NCBI GenBank assembly: GCA_902362375.1
Contig: CABIVS010000011.1
Coordinates: forward strand, 1 to 64,000
Length of the DNA: 64,000 nucleotides
Direction of reading: 5' to 3'
Origin: Bacteroidaceae bacterium
GTDB taxonomy: Bacteria > Bacteroidota > Bacteroidia > Bacteroidales > Bacteroidaceae
Position 1 is the first letter of the stretch. Each line of letters opens with the position of its first letter. Shown one piece after another: positions 16,951 through 25,830 of the stretch. The notes below the pieces were generated by a model. The model saw only the letters and a list, made by a program, of their open reading frames with translations, did not search any database and was not told where the DNA came from. The position numbers were made by a program, and so were the translations under genes.

Positions 16951-18393
16951 TTATTTTTTTACGGTTTTACGGCGACCACCGTGGTTGAACATCTTGGCTT
17001 CTACCGGAAGATTCTTTTCTTGAGCCATGCGGGTAGGAGTCGGATATTCCAGTTTTTCCAGTTCGGCGATGGCATTGTTGATGTCGCCCAGAAGCATATC
17101 TGCCATGTCGCGGCTGAATCCCTGACGAACAACGACACGCATCACTACATAATCTTCCAGTTTAGAAGGCAATGTGTAAGCAGGAACCATCCAACCGTGT
17201 TGAGACAATTTGTCTTGCAAATCATACAAAGTCCATTTGGCGTTCTTTGCATATTCCGGTTTCATATACCAGATGAATAGTGGGTTCACGACATCTTCGG
17301 AGTAGTTGACGAATGGAACCATCTTAGCTATTTCGCTATGGATATATTTGGCTATTTGCAGAGAGTTGTACTGCACTTCTTTGTAACCCTGGAATCCTAA
17401 ACGGATGAATTGATAATATTGTCCCAGAATTTGTGCGGCCGGACGAGAGAAGTTCAAACCTACCTGTGTAATGTTGGCTCCCAGATAATTGACGCTGAAT
17501 GACATTTCTTCGGGCAGATATTCTTTGCCTTTCCAACAAACCCATCCGAGTCCCGGATATACCAAACCAAACTTGTGGCCCGATACACTGATAGAAAGTA
17601 CCCATTTCAAACGGAAGTCCCATTTCTTTTCCGGATACAGGAACGGAAGGATGAAACCACCACTGGCGGCATCTACGTGGATAGGAATGTCATAACCGGT
17701 CTTGGCATTGTAAGCATCCAGAGCTTTGTCCAATGCTTCGACATCATCATTCAGTCCAGTCCATGTAACACCTTGAATCGGTACGATACAGATGGTGTTT
17801 TCATCACACATTTTCAGAGCTTCTTCGGGGTCAAGAGTGGTTTTTTCAAGTGTCAAAGGCACTTCACGCATTTCGATCTGCCACAACTGTGCAAACTTTT
17901 CCCAAACAACCTGGAAACCTGTAGAAATAACAAAGTTTGGTTTATCAAACGGTTTGCCCTGTGCTTGTCTTTTCTTACGCCAACGCAACCAGGCAGCTAC
18001 ACCACCCAACATACATGCTTCTGAAGAACCGATAGCCAAAGCACCTGTTTTCCAAGTCTCTTTTTCAGGAGAGTTCCACAAGTTGGCAACGATGTTGATA
18101 CATTTGCCGTTCATCACAGCGATACGCGGATATTCTGTTTCATCAATGTAGTTGATGTTGATGGCCTCATTCATCAGCTTGGTAGCATATTCGTCCATAT
18201 AAGTGGTAACGAAAGTAGCCAGATTCAAACGGGGCTGAGTTTGAGCAAATGTTTCATCTTTCACCATTTGATAGGCGACTTCAGGAGTAGTAGGTCCATC
18301 AGGTATTTTCTCTACCGGAGAGGGTTGTAACATTCTGTCTGAACCAAATACATCGGTTTTTGCATCACCTTTTCTGAAATTTAAATCTTCCAT
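16951..18393 (-). CDS. gadB: Glutamate decarboxylase
   Basis: PLP-dependent enzyme that converts glutamate to GABA and CO2 while consuming a proton. The 480-aa length matches bacterial GadA/GadB. The PLP lysine lies in SVSGHKFGLVYPG, just past mid-protein, and HVDAASGGFILPF carries the Asp that contacts the cofactor. The C-terminal FNHGGRRKTVKK provides the His-Gly region that closes the active site in E. coli GadB at neutral pH. It is the first gene of the gadB-glsA operon. A hairpin lies 30-50 bases before its start. GABA made here is of interest in gut-host signalling. Confidence 0.96.
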   Translation of the reverse strand: MEDLNFRKGDAKTDVFGSDRMLQPSPVEKIPDGPTTPEVAYQMVKDETFAQTQPRLNLATFVTTYMDEYATKLMNEAININYIDETEYPRIAVMNGKCINIVANLWNSPEKETWKTGALAIGSSEACMLGGVAAWLRWRKKRQAQGKPFDKPNFVISTGFQVVWEKFAQLWQIEMREVPLTLEKTTLDPEEALKMCDENTICIVPIQGVTWTGLNDDVEALDKALDAYNAKTGYDIPIHVDAASGGFILPFLYPEKKWDFRLKWVLSISVSGHKFGLVYPGLGWVCWKGKEYLPEEMSFSVNYLGANITQVGLNFSRPAAQILGQYYQFIRLGFQGYKEVQYNSLQIAKYIHSEIAKMVPFVNYSEDVVNPLFIWYMKPEYAKNAKWTLYDLQDKLSQHGWMVPAYTLPSKLEDYVVMRVVVRQGFSRDMADMLLGDINNAIAELEKLEYPTPTRMAQEKNLPVEAKMFNHGGRRKTVKK

Positions 18394-18422
18394 ACTAATT
18401 TGTTTTTTTTAAAGGTTTAGGG

Positions 18423-18443
18423 CGATGGGGATTTTCCCCGTCG
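18423..18443 (-). promoter_or_regulatory. Hairpin in the gadB leader
   Basis: CGATGGGGA / TCCCCGTCG form a 9-bp stem (one wobble pair) with a three-base loop, 30-50 bases before the gadB start. It would be very stable as RNA. No T run follows on the minus strand, so it is not a simple terminator. Confidence 0.5.
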
Positions 18444-18465
18444 AATTTCCCACAACAACAGCAGA

Positions 18466-18473
18466 TAGGTTTG
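18466..18473 (+). promoter_or_regulatory. Putative -7 box (TAGGTTTG), plus strand
   Basis: Matches TAnnTTTG and could drive the MFS-EamA transporter pair, with a leader of about 165 bases. It mirrors an identical box on the minus strand at 18614-18621. Confidence 0.4.
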
Positions 18474-18613
18474 AAAGTTTCCGGCTTTTACATTATTTGG
18501 CGTTTATTAAGGGGGTGGGTTTGCCTGCACGGAAGAACTTCCCGGGATGCTTTTGAAGCGATGAAGCCCGGATATACGTTTTTTGAACTTTATAAGAAGA
18601 CTATTGTTTTCTT

Positions 18614-18621
18614 CAAACCTA
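18614..18621 (-). promoter_or_regulatory. Putative -7 box (TAGGTTTG), minus strand, for gadB
   Basis: On the minus strand the sequence reads TAGGTTTG followed by AAG, almost the same as the plus-strand copy. It would start the gadB-glsA transcript near 18607, with a leader of about 215 bases including the hairpin at 18423-18443. Confidence 0.4.
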
Positions 18622-18642
18622 AACTTTTAACGAATAAGCATT

Positions 18643-19899
18643 ATGAAGATACAGACGGGACGGGGAACAATTCCCCTTATTACTTTAATTGCTATCTGGT
18701 CTATTTCGGCATTGACTTCATTGCCGGGACTAGCTGTTTCACCTATATTGGGTGATCTTACGAAGATATTTCCGAAAGCTACGGATTTGGACATACAGAT
18801 GTTGACTTCGCTACCATCACTGCTCATTATTCCTTTTATATTGCTGGGGGGTAAACTGACAGAGAAAGTCGATTATGTCCGTGTATTAAAGGTCGGACTC
18901 TGGCTTTTTGCCGCGAGCGGCATTTTGTATCTGATTTCCAATCGAATGTGGCAATTAATTGTGGTAAGTGCTTTGCTCGGTATCGGTTCCGGTTTGATTA
19001 TCCCTTTATCTACCGGATTGGTTTCCAGATACTTTGTAGGAACCTATCGGGTGAAACAGTTCGGATTAAGCTCCGCTATTACTAATTTCACGTTAGTGAT
19101 AGCAACTGCCGTAACGGGCTATCTTGCAGAAGTCAGCTGGCATCTGCCTTTCCTTGTCTATCTTCTCCCATTGATTTCCATTCTGCTGGTAGGACATTTG
19201 AAAGAAGACCGGACGGGAGAAGTCGCTTATACACCCTCTCCTTCCTCTTCTGCAGATACTACAAAAGACAACGAAGCCTCCGAACAATCTACTTCCATAG
19301 ATATAGGAGGCAGCAAATACGGTATTCACATCAAACATCTGATAGAGTTGATGCTCTTTTATGGGGTGATAACCTATATTGTGGTAGTAGTGATTTTCAA
19401 TCTGCCTTTCTTAATGGAGAAGCATCACTTTTCCAGTGGTAATTCAGGATTGATGATTTCGCTCTTCTTTCTGGCTATCACCGCTCCGGGTTTCTGTCTG
19501 GATAAGATCGTAGCCCTGCTGAAAGGACGTACGAAAGCATACAGCCTGCTGTCAATAGCGTTGGGACTGCTATTAATCTGGATAGCTCCAATCGAATGGC
19601 TGATTATTCCCGGATGTATCCTGGTTGGTTTGGGATATGGCATTATTCAGCCTATGCTTTATGATAAGACCACGCAGACTGCCTTACCGCAAAAGACTAC
19701 CTTGGCTTTGGCATTTGTGATGATGATGAATTATCTGGCTATCTTGCTTTATCCCTTTATTGTCGATTTTTTCCAGTGGATATTCCATACCCAATCACAG
19801 GAGTTTCCTTTTATCTTTAATCTTCTGATAACTATTGTCACTCTTTTCTGGGCATATCGGCGCCGTAATACCTTTTTGTTTAACGACCAATTGAAATAA
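18643..19899 (+). CDS. MFS-family transporter
   Basis: A 418-aa inner-membrane protein with about twelve hydrophobic helices and a hydrophilic middle loop (about residues 195-225, rich in Ser, Thr and Asp), as in the major facilitator superfamily. The first half has LLGIGSGLIIPLSTGLVSRYF, typical of drug/sugar MFS proteins. The substrate is unknown. The start ATG lies in ATTATGAAGATACAG; a plus-strand -7 box is 170 bases upstream. The next transporter gene begins 3 bases after its stop, so the two are co-transcribed. It is divergent from gadB and may or may not be linked to acid resistance. Confidence 0.88.
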   Translation: MKIQTGRGTIPLITLIAIWSISALTSLPGLAVSPILGDLTKIFPKATDLDIQMLTSLPSLLIIPFILLGGKLTEKVDYVRVLKVGLWLFAASGILYLISNRMWQLIVVSALLGIGSGLIIPLSTGLVSRYFVGTYRVKQFGLSSAITNFTLVIATAVTGYLAEVSWHLPFLVYLLPLISILLVGHLKEDRTGEVAYTPSPSSSADTTKDNEASEQSTSIDIGGSKYGIHIKHLIELMLFYGVITYIVVVVIFNLPFLMEKHHFSSGNSGLMISLFFLAITAPGFCLDKIVALLKGRTKAYSLLSIALGLLLIWIAPIEWLIIPGCILVGLGYGIIQPMLYDKTTQTALPQKTTLALAFVMMMNYLAILLYPFIVDFFQWIFHTQSQEFPFIFNLLITIVTLFWAYRRRNTFLFNDQLK

Positions 19900-19902
19900 A
19901 AA

Positions 19903-20799
19903 ATGAAGAATAAGAAACTGGAGGCCAATCTTAGCATGGCTGTCTCGAAAGTATTTAGCGGTTTAAATATGAATGCCTTAAAGTATCTTCTGCCTTTGTG
20001 GATGAGTCCATTGACGGGAGCCGCGCTTCGTTGCACATTTGCGGCGGCGGCTTTTTGGGTGATCGGGTGGTTTATGCCTCCGGAGAAATCGTCAGCCAGA
20101 GATAAATGGCTCCTCTTTCTGTTGGGGGCTTTGGGACTTTACGGTTTTATGTTTCTCTATCTGTCCGGATTGAGTAAAACAACTCCTGTTTCCAGTTCCA
20201 TTTTTACCAGTCTCCAGCCTATTTGGGTTTTTCTAATGATGATATTCTTTTATAAGGAGAAGGCGGGCGCTAAAAAAATAATAGGAATTTCTATCGGTCT
20301 GATAGGAGCATTGGTTTGCATCCTAACCCAGCAAAGCGATGATTTGGCCTCTGATGCTTTTATGGGGAATATGCTTTGTCTTCTTAGTTCTGTGGTGTAT
20401 GCTGTCTATCTGATTCTTAGTCAGCGCATCCTCACGGCCATTGGAGCAATAACGATGTTGCGATATACCTTTTCCGGTGCTGCCGTGTCTGCCATTATAG
20501 TCACATTTATTACAGGATTTGATGCCCCGGTATTCTCCATGCCGTTCCATTGGACACCTTTCCTTATTCTGATGTTCGTATTGATTTTCCCTACCACTAT
20601 CAGTTATATGCTGCTGCCTGTCGGTTTGAAATATCTGAAGACAACGGTCGTTGCTATTTACGGTTATCTGATTCTGATTGTGGCGACCATTGCCTCCCTT
20701 GCTCTAGGACAAGATCGCTTTAGTTGGACGCAGACGTTTGCAATCATCTTTATTTGTATTGGAGTTTATCTGGTTGAAGTAGCCGAAAGTAAAGAATAG
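19903..20799 (+). CDS. EamA/DMT-family transporter
   Basis: A 298-aa protein with about ten hydrophobic helices in two related halves (EamA domains at about residues 10-140 and 155-290), the design of drug/metabolite exporters. Motifs include SGLSKTTPVSSSIFTSLQPIWV and, in the second half, LPVGLKYLKTTVVAIYGYLI, the corresponding helix-hairpin of the duplicated domain. Substrates of such proteins are amino acids, nucleosides or drugs and cannot be predicted here. It is the second gene of a two-transporter operon and is followed by a strong terminator shared with the converging HIT gene. Confidence 0.88.
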   Translation: MKNKKLEANLSMAVSKVFSGLNMNALKYLLPLWMSPLTGAALRCTFAAAAFWVIGWFMPPEKSSARDKWLLFLLGALGLYGFMFLYLSGLSKTTPVSSSIFTSLQPIWVFLMMIFFYKEKAGAKKIIGISIGLIGALVCILTQQSDDLASDAFMGNMLCLLSSVVYAVYLILSQRILTAIGAITMLRYTFSGAAVSAIIVTFITGFDAPVFSMPFHWTPFLILMFVLIFPTTISYMLLPVGLKYLKTTVVAIYGYLILIVATIASLALGQDRFSWTQTFAIIFICIGVYLVEVAESKE

Positions 20800-20810
20800 T
20801 AAAGAAAAAA

Positions 20811-20831
20811 GGCATTCCATCACGGAATGCC
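20811..20831. terminator. Bidirectional terminator (EamA gene / HIT gene)
   Basis: A perfect 8-bp stem GGCATTCC / GGAATGCC with a five-base loop, with TTTC after it on the plus strand and TTTTTTCTTT after it on the minus strand. It lies between convergent genes. Confidence 0.85.
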
Positions 20832-20854
20832 TTTCATTATTTCATCATCATGTT

Positions 20855-21247
20855 TTATAGAGAGGAGTTGATTGCTTGTGCTATGGACTTGAATTCCTCG
20901 TCCGACAATTTCAGTTTCGGATTCGAAAACAGCATATCCGATTCCTTTTGAATAGGAATTAAATGAATATGTGCATGAGGCACTTCCAGTCCGATAACAG
21001 CTTCACCTACCTTTCGGCAAGGGAATGCTTTCTCAATGGCACGGGCTACTTGCTTTGCAAACACATGCATAGCAGCCAGGTCTTCATCGCTCAAATCGAA
21101 AATATAGTCTACTTCCTGTTTGGGCACTACCAATGTATGTCCCTTTACCAACGGATTGATATCGAGAAAAGCAAAAAACTTTTCGTTTTCCGCTACCTTG
21201 TAGCAGGGTATCTCGCCTGCGATGATTCTACTGAATATTGTTGCCAT
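20855..21247 (-). CDS. HIT-family nucleotide-binding protein
   Basis: A 130-aa histidine-triad protein. Near residue 93 is HAHIHLIPI, the HxHxHxx active-site motif that cleaves phosphoramidate or nucleotide-type substrates such as AMP-lysine. The start MATIFSRIIAGEIPCYKVAE and FLDINPLVKGHTLVVPK are diagnostic of the HINT-like branch. Length is usual. It lies 51 bases downstream of greA on the same strand, so the two are probably co-transcribed. The physiological substrate is not known. Confidence 0.93.
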   Translation of the reverse strand: MATIFSRIIAGEIPCYKVAENEKFFAFLDINPLVKGHTLVVPKQEVDYIFDLSDEDLAAMHVFAKQVARAIEKAFPCRKVGEAVIGLEVPHAHIHLIPIQKESDMLFSNPKLKLSDEEFKSIAQAINSSL

Positions 21248-21298
21248 AATTTTTATTGATAAATTAAGGCAAGCCCCACACGGAGACCTGCCTTTACG

Positions 21299-21763
21299 TT
21301 AAATTGATATGTTTACTACTTCCAGTGCAATTTTACCTTGTGGAACAGTGATTTCTGCTACATCACCCACTTTCTTGCCAAGCAGACCTTGTGCAATCGG
21401 GGTATTAACGGAAATCTTTCCTTCCTTCAGGTTAGCTTCACTTTCTGAAACGATGGTATAAATCATCTTCATGCCATTCTTTACATTCTTCAGTTCCACC
21501 TTATTTAAAATCTGTACGGAATCTGTTTTCAATTTAGATTCATCGATGATTTTTGCATCTGCAATGGTAGCTTTCAATTTGTTGATACGCATTTCGAGCA
21601 TACCTTGCGCTTCTTTTGCTGCATCGTATTCAGCGTTTTCAGACAAGTCTCCTTTATCTCTGGCTTCGGCTATTGCCGCAGAGATCTTCGGGCGTTCCAC
21701 TGTTTCCAGTTCCTTCAGTTCCGCCATCAGTTTTTTGTAACCTTCTTCTGACATATAAGCCAT
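21299..21763 (-). CDS. greA: Transcription elongation factor GreA
   Basis: Rescues backtracked RNA polymerase by stimulating cleavage of the nascent RNA. The 154-aa length fits. The N-terminal coiled coil (about residues 1-75) carries the tip acidic pair in the segment DLSENAEYDAAKE, and the C-terminal FKBP-like domain ends with GKIALEVVNISI. The ATG at 21763 is preferred because a strong AAAGGAGGA site lies 8 bases upstream; a longer frame to 21829 would begin inside a hairpin. The leader contains a terminator-like hairpin between a -7 box and the start. Confidence 0.95.
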   Translation of the reverse strand: MAYMSEEGYKKLMAELKELETVERPKISAAIAEARDKGDLSENAEYDAAKEAQGMLEMRINKLKATIADAKIIDESKLKTDSVQILNKVELKNVKNGMKMIYTIVSESEANLKEGKISVNTPIAQGLLGKKVGDVAEITVPQGKIALEVVNISI

Positions 21764-21813
21764 GATGTTTTCCTCCTTTAATTGTTTTAAATGGTCATAT
21801 AAACAAAAAAGAA

Positions 21814-21836
21814 TTCCAACATGAGCCATGTTGGAA
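21814..21836 (-). terminator. Terminator-like hairpin in the greA leader
   Basis: TTCCAACATG / CATGTTGGAA, a perfect 10-bp stem with a three-base loop, is followed on the minus strand by TTCTTTTTTG. It lies 51 bases before the greA start and downstream of a -7 box (21859-21866). It may end the upstream gene's transcript or act as an attenuator for greA. Confidence 0.7.
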
Positions 21837-21858
21837 CCCTCTTTTCATTATTTCTTTG

Positions 21859-21866
21859 CAAAGATA
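21859..21866 (-). promoter_or_regulatory. Putative greA promoter -7 box (TATCTTTG)
   Basis: The minus strand reads TATCTTTG, matching TAnnTTTG. The start site would be near 21852, so the hairpin at 21814-21836 falls inside the greA leader. Confidence 0.5.
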
Positions 21867-21944
21867 GCTTTTTATGTGATACGTGTCAAGTGAAAAAAGA
21901 TGCTATGTAACATATTTAAAAGAAATATGCTAAATTATAACAAC

Positions 21945-23096
21945 TTAGAGTAATGACTTGACAGCTGCTTCCAAATCCTTAATATCTTCGCCACGAAGCT
22001 TCAATTCGTTGTTACGATTAATCAAAAAGATAGATGGAACCTGACGAACATTATATACAGCTACGTTGGTAGAGTAAACTCCGTTTCCATCGCGCACACA
22101 GACCCATGGAAGGTTGTCTGCCGCTGTTTTCCAGTAGTGTTCGTCCGCGTCGAGAGATACCTGGTATATTTCCAGTCCTTCTTTAGCGTATGTATTATAT
22201 AGTTCGCGAAGCATCAGATTGTGAGGAGCTCCGGCAGGTGACTGGAACACAGAGAAATCAAGCAAAACGACTTTGCCTTTCAGGTCGGTCAGCTTGCGCA
22301 CATTTCCTTTCACATCACGCAAGGCAATGTCGATGATGCCGGTTTCTACGATCTTATCCTGTGGAATTTCCAGTGCTTTCGTTTGCGGTTGGCGCGTGTT
22401 CTTCATTCCTTTGATTACAATATTATAAAGGTTTTTGGAACGTACCGCATGAGGGAACGAGTTGTTGAGGCTCGTAGCAACAGCAGCGAAACATTTCACA
22501 TCGTCTTTATTGTTCAACGGATCGAATATCAGATAATTATTGAGCTTCTGGAACAGGGCAAAGTAAGCCGCAGCCGTGTTGGGAGCAGCGAAAATATAGT
22601 TCACCTTGACATCTTCCTTATAGTTGTTGAGCAACGTAGCCAAGCTATCTTCGAACACATCGTGCCCTATCCTGTTGCTGCGCAAGGATGCCAGCAAATC
22701 GTCCACCTCTTTTTGAAGGCGGATCTGCTTCAACGTCAGTTCTTTGATTTTATTGTTGTTTTCCGAACCTTCCACCGCATAAGCAGTAGAGAAGTCCACA
22801 TACGGAGCTTTGATCTGGATCGTTTCGATAGAATCTACAGAAAAATTGATGATTTTGTCGTCAATCCGCAAACGGTAAAATTCGGGTGACTCAGGACGAG
22901 GCTGCTTGAAACTGAATGTGCCTTCCCCTTTCAGCTTTACTGAATCGAGCGGAACAATACCTTCCAGACCGGAAGCTTCGAGATAAAGCATTTTACCGTC
23001 GGCTCCTGATACATCCCCGTTCACCTGGAATTTAGGGCCGGAACTACAAGCAGTAATAGTAAGTGCGGCGAGCGCTGCAAAAGTAACCTTTTTCAT
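21945..23096 (-). CDS. Thioredoxin-fold lipoprotein with DUF4369-like N-terminus, no CxxC
   Basis: A 383-aa probable lipoprotein (lipobox ITAC near residue 17). Residues 25-115 look like the DUF4369 beta-sandwich, the middle is helical, and residues 250-383 are an AhpC/TlpA-type thioredoxin fold (KGKVVLLDFSVFQ, then LEIYQVSLDADEHYW and VPSIFLINRNNEL). The usual WCxxC at the end of the first strand is replaced by FQSPAGAP, so both redox cysteines are missing. A longer frame to 23123 exists, but the signal peptide fits the ATG at 23096. It may bind rather than reduce a partner. Confidence 0.85.
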   Translation of the reverse strand: MKKVTFAALAALTITACSSGPKFQVNGDVSGADGKMLYLEASGLEGIVPLDSVKLKGEGTFSFKQPRPESPEFYRLRIDDKIINFSVDSIETIQIKAPYVDFSTAYAVEGSENNNKIKELTLKQIRLQKEVDDLLASLRSNRIGHDVFEDSLATLLNNYKEDVKVNYIFAAPNTAAAYFALFQKLNNYLIFDPLNNKDDVKCFAAVATSLNNSFPHAVRSKNLYNIVIKGMKNTRQPQTKALEIPQDKIVETGIIDIALRDVKGNVRKLTDLKGKVVLLDFSVFQSPAGAPHNLMLRELYNTYAKEGLEIYQVSLDADEHYWKTAADNLPWVCVRDGNGVYSTNVAVYNVRQVPSIFLINRNNELKLRGEDIKDLEAAVKSLL

Positions 23097-23244
23097 ATAG
23101 TGTGTGTTATTAACGAGATGCAAATATACTTCTTTTCGAGATTAGTCAAAGCATTTTGCTGTGTTCTTCATCCTAATTTTGAAAAAAAATCAGTTCACCA
23201 CTAACTTTTTACCTCATTTCCACCTGATTACCACGATAAATGTA

Positions 23245-23252
23245 TATCTTTG
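23245..23252 (+). promoter_or_regulatory. Putative pnp promoter -7 box (TATCTTTG)
   Basis: Matches TAnnTTTG and lies 41 bases before the pnp start at 23293. This supports the short pnp start and excludes the longer frame that begins at 23161. Confidence 0.6.
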
Positions 23253-23292
23253 CAGGAATTTTGAAAGAAAAAGTATAGATAAAACAATTTTT

Positions 23293-25419
23293 ATGATTAA
23301 CCCAATTGTTAAGACAATCGAGTTACCTGATGGAAGAACCATCACACTCGAGACGGGAAAGTTGGCAAAACAGGCAGACGGTTCTGTAATGCTCCGCATG
23401 GGAAATACCATGTTGTTAGCTACTGTTTGTGCCGCTAAAGATGCAGTTCCCGGAACAGATTTTATGCCTTTACAGGTAGAGTACAAAGAAAAATTTGCGG
23501 CATTCGGCCGTTTCCCCGGTGGTTTCACCAAGCGAGAAGGTAGAGCTTCTGATTATGAGATTTTGACTTGCCGTCTTGTCGACCGTGCTCTCCGTCCTTT
23601 ATTCCCCGATAATTATCACGCAGAGGTATATGTAAACATCATCCTCTTTTCTGCTGATGGTGTGGATATGCCGGATGCATTGGCAGGACTTGCCGCTTCT
23701 GCAGCACTTGCCGTTTCAGATATTCCTTTCAACGGACCGATTTCTGAAGTACGTGTAGCACGTATCGACGGTCAGTTCGTTATCAATCCTACTTTTGAAC
23801 AACTGGAAAAAGCTGATATGGATCTGATGGTAGCCGCTACTTATGAGAATATCATGATGGTAGAAGGTGAAATGCACGAAGTATCCGAAGCTGAATTGCT
23901 GGAAGCAATGAAAGTAGCTCATGAAGCTATCAAGGTTCATTGTAAAGCTCAGATGGAGTTGACTGAAGAGGTTGGAAAAACAGTGAAACGTGAATACAAC
24001 CATGAAGTGAACGACGAAGATTTGCGCAAGGCTGTTCGTGAAGCATGTTACGAAAAAGCTTATGCTGTTGCCGCTTCCGGAAACAATAACAAACACGAAC
24101 GTTTTGCTGCTTTCGAAGCTATCCGTGAAGAATTTAAAGCTCAATTCTCTGAAGAAGAGTTGGACGAAAAGGGTGCGTTGATCGACCGCTACTACCACGA
24201 TGTAGAAAAAGAAGCAATGCGCCGTTCTATCCTTGACGAAGGTAAGCGTTTGGATGGTCGTAAGACTACTGAAATCCGCCCGATCTGGTGTGAGGTTGGT
24301 CCTCTGCCTGGTCCTCACGGATCTGCTATCTTTACTCGTGGTGAAACACAATCACTGACTTCCGTTACTCTGGGTACCAAACTGGATGAGAAGATCATTG
24401 ACGATGTTTTGGAACACGGAAAAGAACGTTTCTTGTTACATTATAATTTCCCTCCTTTCTCTACAGGCGAAGCAAAAGCACAACGTGGTGTAGGCCGTCG
24501 CGAAATCGGTCACGGTCACTTGGCTTGGCGTGCTTTGAAAGGACAGATTCCTGCTGACTATCCGTATGTAGTACGTGTGGTTTCAGATATTCTCGAATCT
24601 AACGGTTCTTCTTCTATGGCTACTGTATGTGCCGGAACATTGGCATTGATGGATGCTGGTGTGAAGATCAAGAAACCGGTATCAGGTATCGCTATGGGAT
24701 TGATTAAGAATCCGGGCGAAGAGAAATATGCTGTATTGTCTGATATTCTGGGTGACGAAGACCACTTGGGTGATATGGACTTCAAAGTAACAGGAACAAA
24801 AGATGGTATTACGGCTACTCAGATGGATATCAAGGTAGACGGTCTGTCTTACGAAATTCTGGAACGTGCTTTGAATCAGGCAAAAGAAGGACGTATGCAC
24901 ATCCTGGGTAAGATTACTGAAACAATCGCTGAACCACGTGCCGACCTGAAAGAACATGCTCCACGCATTGAAACGATGACAATTCCTAAAGAATTTATCG
25001 GTGCTGTGATCGGTCCTGGTGGAAAGATCATCCAAGGTATGCAGGAAGAAACAGGTGCTGTGATTACTATCGAAGAAATTGATGGTATGGGACGCATCGA
25101 AGTTTCCGGAACAAACAAAAAATGTATTGATAATGCAATGCGCATGATTAAAGCAATCGTTGCTGTTCCTGAAGTGGGCGAAGTTTATAAAGGTAAAGTT
25201 CGTTCTATTATGCCTTATGGTGCATTCATCGAATTCTTGCCGGGCAAGGATGGTTTGCTGCACATCTCTGAAATTGATTGGAAGCGTCTGGAAACAGTAG
25301 AAGAAGCTGGAATTAAGGAAGGTGATGAGATTGAAGTAAAACTGATTGATGTTGACCAGAAAACTGGTAAATTCAAACTTTCAAGAAAAGTGTTGATGCC
25401 AAGACCGGAAAAGAAATAA
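23293..25419 (+). CDS. pnp: Polyribonucleotide nucleotidyltransferase (PNPase)
   Basis: Phosphorolytic 3'-to-5' exoribonuclease of mRNA decay, working as a trimer. The 708-aa protein shows two RNase PH domains (about residues 10-140 and 320-460, with [14 protein letters not shown] in the first and SGIAMGLI in the second), a KH domain near residues 555-610 ([16 protein letters not shown]) and an S1 domain near 620-690 ([21 protein letters not shown]). The ATG at 23293 matches the conserved N-terminus and the promoter. Gene order and the terminator at 25443-25480 indicate a single-gene transcript. Confidence 0.97.
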   Translation: MINPIVKTIELPDGRTITLETGKLAKQADGSVMLRMGNTMLLATVCAAKDAVPGTDFMPLQVEYKEKFAAFGRFPGGFTKREGRASDYEILTCRLVDRALRPLFPDNYHAEVYVNIILFSADGVDMPDALAGLAASAALAVSDIPFNGPISEVRVARIDGQFVINPTFEQLEKADMDLMVAATYENIMMVEGEMHEVSEAELLEAMKVAHEAIKVHCKAQMELTEEVGKTVKREYNHEVNDEDLRKAVREACYEKAYAVAASGNNNKHERFAAFEAIREEFKAQFSEEELDEKGALIDRYYHDVEKEAMRRSILDEGKRLDGRKTTEIRPIWCEVGPLPGPHGSAIFTRGETQSLTSVTLGTKLDEKIIDDVLEHGKERFLLHYNFPPFSTGEAKAQRGVGRREIGHGHLAWRALKGQIPADYPYVVRVVSDILESNGSSSMATVCAGTLALMDAGVKIKKPVSGIAMGLIKNPGEEKYAVLSDILGDEDHLGDMDFKVTGTKDGITATQMDIKVDGLSYEILERALNQAKEGRMHILGKITETIAEPRADLKEHAPRIETMTIPKEFIGAVIGPGGKIIQGMQEETGAVITIEEIDGMGRIEVSGTNKKCIDNAMRMIKAIVAVPEVGEVYKGKVRSIMPYGAFIEFLPGKDGLLHISEIDWKRLETVEEAGIKEGDEIEVKLIDVDQKTGKFKLSRKVLMPRPEKK

Positions 25420-25442
25420 AAGAGTCATATCTTCTATATAAT

Positions 25443-25480
25443 GAATAGTCTGAAAACTTAGTTTTCAGACTATTTTTTTT
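25443..25480 (+). terminator. Intrinsic terminator of pnp
   Basis: A perfect 14-bp stem (arms 25443-25456 and 25461-25474, core TAGTCTGAAAAC) with a four-base loop, followed by more than six T. Confidence 0.92.
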
Positions 25481-25525
25481 AATTCCACTTCTCAGAAAGT
25501 ATAGTATCAATGAGGTGATACCCTC

Positions 25526-25557
25526 CCCTTGAAGCGTGATTGTTCAAGGGCTTTTTT
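25526..25557 (+). terminator. Second terminator-like hairpin after pnp
   Basis: CCCTTGAA / TTCAAGGG with a nine-base loop, then CTTTTTT. It stands 46 bases after the pnp terminator and could be a backup terminator or part of a leader for the next gene. Confidence 0.7.
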
Positions 25558-25830
25558 GTATATGGATGTATAGGGATCTATTCGTTGCGAATTTCGAATA
25601 TCGAAACTTGGGTTTTACGGATTTTGTGAAATCCGCAAATGCTGATGCGCTGTCAATACGCTTTTTGCATTTTACAATGTATGTGCCTTTGATTTGCATA
25701 ATCAGTTGTTATTCAATACGTTTATTGCTTATATCAGAAATGGATATAATTCATAGAGTTACGCGAATTCACGATATTTGCATATTGAGAATAGAGAGAG
25801 AATTTGATGTTGTGTAAAAGGAAACAATGA
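25558..25830 (+). other. Intergenic leader region with repeats upstream of the DUF4906-type gene
   Basis: The whole gene-free stretch is 25420-25830; its first 140 bases hold two terminators. The rest is AT-rich and contains TTTCGA/TCGAAA (25592-25606), a perfect 7-bp hairpin CGGATTT/AAATCCG (25618-25635), and a near-identical 15-base direct repeat starting CAATACG at 25654 and 25714, exactly 60 bases apart. A 93-codon GTG-initiated frame here has no coding character. No clear promoter was found. Confidence 0.4.

Noticed and set aside
21764..21829. Longer GreA start
   Set aside because: The strong AAAGGAGGA site and the conserved GreA N-terminus both point to 21763; the extension would begin in the leader hairpin.
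23716..24351. Minus-strand 211-codon frame inside pnp
   Set aside because: It is antisense to the well-conserved PNPase domains and has no motif or signal of its own.
25536..25817. 93-codon frame between pnp and the DUF4906-type gene
   Set aside because: It begins with GTG inside a terminator hairpin, has no ribosome binding site or recognisable domain, and has the composition of AT-rich intergenic DNA.
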